A DNA stretch of 17,054 nucleotides from CBCPMX01 sp965120355 (lineage in GTDB: Bacteria > Bacillota > Clostridia > Oscillospirales > Oscillospiraceae), in contig CBCPMX010000012.1 in NCBI GenBank assembly GCA_965120355.1, positions 1 through 17,054 on the forward strand, read 5' to 3'. The translations under genes were made by a program, and so were the position numbers. Positions 14,160 to 17,054 of the stretch are shown piece after piece (the first letter of the stretch is position 1; each line of letters starts with the position of its first letter). The notes beneath the pieces were generated by a model. The model had not been told where the DNA came from, made no database searches, and saw nothing but the letters and a program-made list of their open reading frames with translations.

Positions 14160-14333
14160 CCGGCTTTGCTGAAAAGCCCGGGCCGCCCTGCGGCCGCTGA
14201 CTTGGATCTGCAATTCAGTTCGGCCGGCTTACATTCGCGAGCCATTGCGCTGCAGCGGCCCGTCAGTCTGACGGCGCGGCTGCAATCCGTGCAGGCAGGG
14301 TGCGGGAAATGTAAAAAATCAGAAACCCGTGCC
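14160..14333. other. intergenic stretch with a 32-nt inverted repeat
   Basis: No gene is seen. TGCAGC (14251-14256) and GCTGCA (14277-14282) enclose the perfect palindrome CCGTCAGTCTGACGG (14260-14274). A small GGCTTT/AAAGCC hairpin lies at 14162-14178. Confidence 0.5.
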
Positions 14334-14362
14334 TTGACATCCCACGGGAAGAATGATACGAT
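14334..14362 (+). promoter_or_regulatory. sigma-A promoter of the MATE exporter operon
   Basis: TTGACA (14334-14339), 17 bp, TACGAT (14357-14362). Confidence 0.82.
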
Positions 14363-14368
14363 TTGAAA

Positions 14369-14625
14369 GAAATATCGGGTTGCTGCCTTCTATCAGCCGC
14401 GCATAACGCAGCAGCCGGAATTGTGCTTTTGGAAACCGCTGAATCCGTTGCCGTTGGATGTGGGCAGATTTTTTGCCCCACGTTTCAGGCTGCAAAGTGA
14501 GAAATTCCTCCGGGATTTTCAACCCTCAGCTTGCGCAAAAAAATCTCTTGCATACGGCGCTCGCCGGTTTCATCGCCAGTTCCTTGGAATTTTGAGATTC
14601 GGAATGAGAAACGAGGCTATTTTCT
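14369..14625 (+). other. long untranslated leader of the MATE gene
   Basis: About 257 nt separate the predicted transcription start from the start codon. A 9-bp stem, GGTTGCTGC with GCAGCAGCC (14378-14386 with 14408-14416), stands near its 5' end. A bulged stem, GTGGGCA/TGCCCCAC, lies around a T-run at about 14460-14481. I recognise no known riboswitch core, and no small open frame here has a convincing ribosome site. Confidence 0.4.
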
Positions 14626-15981
14626 TTGGCAACACAATTGGATCTAACCCAGGGCGTCATTTGGCGGCGGCTGACCCGCTACGCCGTGCCCATCGTCCTG
14701 TCTTCTCTGCTGCAGTCGGCCTACGCCATGGCCGACCTGATCATTGCCGGGCACTATGTGGGGGCCGACGGCCTGTCGGCCATTAACAACGCCAGCCAGA
14801 TCACCCATCTGCTGACCCAGCTCATTACGGGCCTGGCCACCGGCGGCAATATTTTAATGAGTCAATACTATGGCAGCCACGACCGGGAAGGGCGGCAGCA
14901 GGCCAACACCACGCTGTTCTCCCTTGCGCTGGTGCTGGGGACAATTATGGCAGTGGCATTTTATTGCCTGGCGGAGCCGATTATGGCGGCGTTGGGCGCG
15001 CCGTCGCTGGAGCTGGCGGCGGAATATCTGCGCATTTGCGCCATTGGCCTGCTGCCGATATTCGGCTACAATGTTCTCTCCGCTGCCACACGGGCGGTGG
15101 GCAATTCCCGATTGCCGCTGTACTGTATCGCTGTGACCACGGTGGTCAATATAGTATTGGACATTGTGTTCGTGGGCTTTTGGGGGATGGGCGTCGGCGG
15201 CGCGGCTTGGGCTACGGTCATCGCCCAGACGCTGAGCTGCCTGGTGTGTCTGGTTTATGTGCTGCGGCAGCGGGAGCTGTTTTCTCTGTCTCTGGGGAAG
15301 CTGTACATCCGGCCGGACAAGCTGAAAACCATGCTGAAGCTGGGACTGCCCTGTTCCATGCAGATGGCTGTAGGCGGCATCTCCTGGCTGACGGTGACGT
15401 TCCTGGTTAACCGGTACGGTGTCGAAGCATCTGCCGCCAACGGGGTGTGCGGTAAGATCAAGGACGTGTGCCAGCTCTTTTCCTCGGCCATGGCCTCCGC
15501 TTCCGCCACCATGGTGGCCCAGTGCCTTGGAGCGGGCCTGTATGACCGGGCCAGCAAGGTGGTTCATACGGCCATGCGCATCGCCATGGCCATGGCCGCC
15601 GGTATCATTGTGGTGGTGGAATTTTCCGCGCCAGTGCTGGTGCGGCTGTTCACTGACGATCCGCTGACCATCCAGTACGCGGTGCAAAATCTGCGCATTG
15701 AGATCATTGCGCAAATCTTCTATGCCAGCTTTTTGGTATACAACTCCCTGGCTATTGGCGCGGGACACAGCCTTTTTGCCATGGGTTCCAGCTTTGTCAA
15801 CTGCATTCTGGTACGGCTGGTGCTGGCCATCGTGCTGAACCACTACCTGGGCCTGACCGGAGTGTTCCTGGCCTGTATGATTGCGCCCAGCTCATCAGTG
15901 CCTCTGGGATATATTTACGAGCGAACCGGCGTCTGGCGGCGTTCCCTGGTGGGCGCAAAGGGAAAGGAGGCGGCTCCGTGA
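14626..15981 (+). CDS. MATE-family multidrug/metabolite exporter
   Basis: An integral-membrane antiporter of the multidrug and toxic compound extrusion family that uses a cation gradient to export organic compounds; 451 residues and about 12 predicted helices, normal length. Recognisable family segments are LTRYAVPIVLSSLLQSAYAM with ADLIIAGHYVG in helix 1-2, TGLATGGNILMSQYYG (about residues 69-84), and the equivalent second-half segment GVCGKIKDVCQLFSSAMASA near 274-293. The start is a TTG: GAGG lies 9 nt upstream and the family N terminus begins right there, while the ATG at 14604 is in another frame. It has its own promoter at 14334-14362 and a long leader. Its stop overlaps the GTG of the next gene by 4 nt, so exporter and regulator are translated together. 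The exported compound is unknown. Confidence 0.93.
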   Translation: MATQLDLTQGVIWRRLTRYAVPIVLSSLLQSAYAMADLIIAGHYVGADGLSAINNASQITHLLTQLITGLATGGNILMSQYYGSHDREGRQQANTTLFSLALVLGTIMAVAFYCLAEPIMAALGAPSLELAAEYLRICAIGLLPIFGYNVLSAATRAVGNSRLPLYCIAVTTVVNIVLDIVFVGFWGMGVGGAAWATVIAQTLSCLVCLVYVLRQRELFSLSLGKLYIRPDKLKTMLKLGLPCSMQMAVGGISWLTVTFLVNRYGVEASAANGVCGKIKDVCQLFSSAMASASATMVAQCLGAGLYDRASKVVHTAMRIAMAMAAGIIVVVEFSAPVLVRLFTDDPLTIQYAVQNLRIEIIAQIFYASFLVYNSLAIGAGHSLFAMGSSFVNCILVRLVLAIVLNHYLGLTGVFLACMIAPSSSVPLGYIYERTGVWRRSLVGAKGKEAAP

Positions 15982-17054
15982 GAAAGGAATACCGGCAGTT
16001 GGCCGTTGTTCTGGGAACCGGCGCCCTCTGCTGCGCAGTGGGCGCGTTTGCGTCCACACCGTTGCTGCTGCTGCCGGCAGTGGGGCTCCCGCTGGCCGGC
16101 GGATGGCTTTTGAAGAGGGCGGATGCCCGGGACGTGGAGACAGAGGAGCGGTTGAACCTCCTGGAACGGCGCTTCGGCTGCGATTCCAAGGACGTCTACT
16201 TTTCCCACCTGATTCACGGCGGCTTTTACCGTACGATAGAGGATGTGATCCAGGAGGGGAAACCCCTGGGATTTACGTTCTCCACAAACCGGTTCGTGGT
16301 GCTGGTGGCTCATCTGGAGCGGTGGGGCGAGACCTTTTCTGATGACGCCAGCCCCATGAATGCCGAGGCGGTGCGGCACACTTTTTTTGTCCTGCGTAAC
16401 GTGTTTTCGGATCTTCTGAACCGGAAAAATCTCCAGTATGACGCAGAGGTAGACGGGGAACATGTGTGCATTGTCAGCGTCTTTCAGGACTCGGAGGAGG
16501 CGTTGTACGAAGAGCTGCGGAGCTGCGCCGCCCAGGCGGTGGAGTTCCTGGAGAATGAGTTTGGCATTTCCGTCACGGTGGCCATCAGCCGAGTGTGTGA
16601 CGGGCTGTTCTCGCTGCCCCAGGCGTATAACGAGTGTCAGCAGATTCTGGAGTTTCACCGGCTCAGTGAAAACGATGTGCAGGTTTCCATGTTCTCTGAC
16701 ATCCGCACGGATGAGCTGGTGCCGCAGCCGGTGAATTTTGCCTGCCTCCAGGCGCAGATTCTCTCCTGCATCCGTGCGTCCGACTATACTGGTGCGCGGG
16801 AGGCCATTCGGTTCTTCTGTGCGGAGGAATCGGCCGGCATTCTCCACGATGCCAACAGCCTGCGGTTCCGCCTGTTCGGCACGATCAATACCATCCTGAC
16901 CGTGCTGGATGAGCTGAAGCCTACCTTTTCCGAGGCGTTTTATGAGACGTTGGGATTGCCGGACGCACTGCTGTCCTGTCAAACTATGGCGGAGCTGTTG
17001 GAACAGTCGGATCTGCTGTTCGGCAAACTCATTGCCGCCGCCGGGCAGGAGCGT
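15978..17054 (+). CDS. membrane-anchored AraC/YesN-like regulator, partial
   Basis: The open frame runs to the window edge (359 codons, no stop). The start is GTG 15978, preceded by AAAGGAGG at 7 nt and overlapping the MATE stop (GTGA). Residues about 8-45 (LAVVLGTGALCCAVGAFAST, then PLLLLPAVGLPLAGGWLL) give one or two membrane helices. After a charged stretch (ETEERLNLLERRFG) comes a soluble region. Its core contains VCIVSVFQD, AVEFLENEFGISVTVAISR and LPQAYNECQQILEFHRLSEN (about 215-234), the pattern of the degenerate nucleotide-cyclase-like central domain that precedes the AraC HTH in YesN-type regulators. The DNA-binding domain, if present, lies beyond the window, so AraC is inference. Its coupling to the exporter suggests it controls this operon or senses the exported compound. 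Confidence 0.7.
   Translation, partial: MRKEYRQLAVVLGTGALCCAVGAFASTPLLLLPAVGLPLAGGWLLKRADARDVETEERLNLLERRFGCDSKDVYFSHLIHGGFYRTIEDVIQEGKPLGFTFSTNRFVVLVAHLERWGETFSDDASPMNAEAVRHTFFVLRNVFSDLLNRKNLQYDAEVDGEHVCIVSVFQDSEEALYEELRSCAAQAVEFLENEFGISVTVAISRVCDGLFSLPQAYNECQQILEFHRLSENDVQVSMFSDIRTDELVPQPVNFACLQAQILSCIRASDYTGAREAIRFFCAEESAGILHDANSLRFRLFGTINTILTVLDELKPTFSEAFYETLGLPDALLSCQTMAELLEQSDLLFGKLIAAAGQER

Noticed and set aside
12108..14213. 701-codon minus-strand open frame opposite the flavoprotein
   Set aside because: The opposite strand encodes ferredoxin and FAD motifs in order; the antisense frame has no start signals or family match.

Overview
The window looks like a chromosomal segment of a fairly GC-rich, low-virulence-type Gram-positive anaerobe of the Clostridia, most likely Oscillospiraceae/Ruminococcaceae-like gut bacteria. 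The support is: strong AGGAGG-type ribosome sites before nearly every gene, sigma-A promoters with 16-18 bp spacers, frequent GTG/TTG starts, the ylxM-ffh-rpsP-khpA order, a TPP-riboswitch-controlled ThiT (ECF S component), a copper-amine-oxidase-like stalk domain, lipoprotein solute-binding fusions and YesN-like regulators. The taxonomic call is inference; no rRNA or tRNA gene is present.

Left part (1-4055), all on the minus strand. argS has its own promoter and terminator. Upstream of it are a small three-helix membrane protein, a P-loop kinase and a nitrilase-family gene that has lost its middle. The nitrilase remnant and the kinase overlap by 4 nt and share a promoter at 3359-3387. Next is thiT with a TPP riboswitch, a switching terminator and a textbook promoter.

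Middle (4443-9314). A plus-strand secreted beta-helix protein with a C-terminal stalk domain (GTG start) is divergent from thiT. It is followed by about 530 nt without a convincing gene, which contains an unexplained plus-strand terminator. The minus-strand housekeeping operon ylxM-ffh-rpsP-khpA (SRP pathway, ribosome, RNA chaperone) runs from a consensus promoter at 9286-9314.

Right part (9490-17054), mainly plus strand. First is a lipoprotein with a propeller-like N-terminal half and an ABC-type solute-binding C-terminal half, preceded by a long, apparently structured leader that ends in a terminator-like hairpin next to the Shine-Dalgarno. Then comes the frameshifted start of an XRE-type regulator (minus strand) with its promoter and ribosome site intact. 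Next is a cytoplasmic 2[4Fe-4S]-ferredoxin/FAD reductase of the fumarate-reductase flavoprotein class, with a Pro/Gly/Met-rich insert and an inverted repeat centred on its -35 box. Last is a MATE exporter (TTG start, 257-nt leader) translationally coupled to a membrane-anchored regulator that runs off the window edge.

No CRISPR array, insertion sequence, phage or recognised defence system is visible. Most of the window is ordinary chromosome. The parts most worth a second look are the leader at 9524-9709, the internally deleted nitrilase, the broken XRE gene beside the putative operator of the flavoprotein, and the orphan terminator at 6749-6785.
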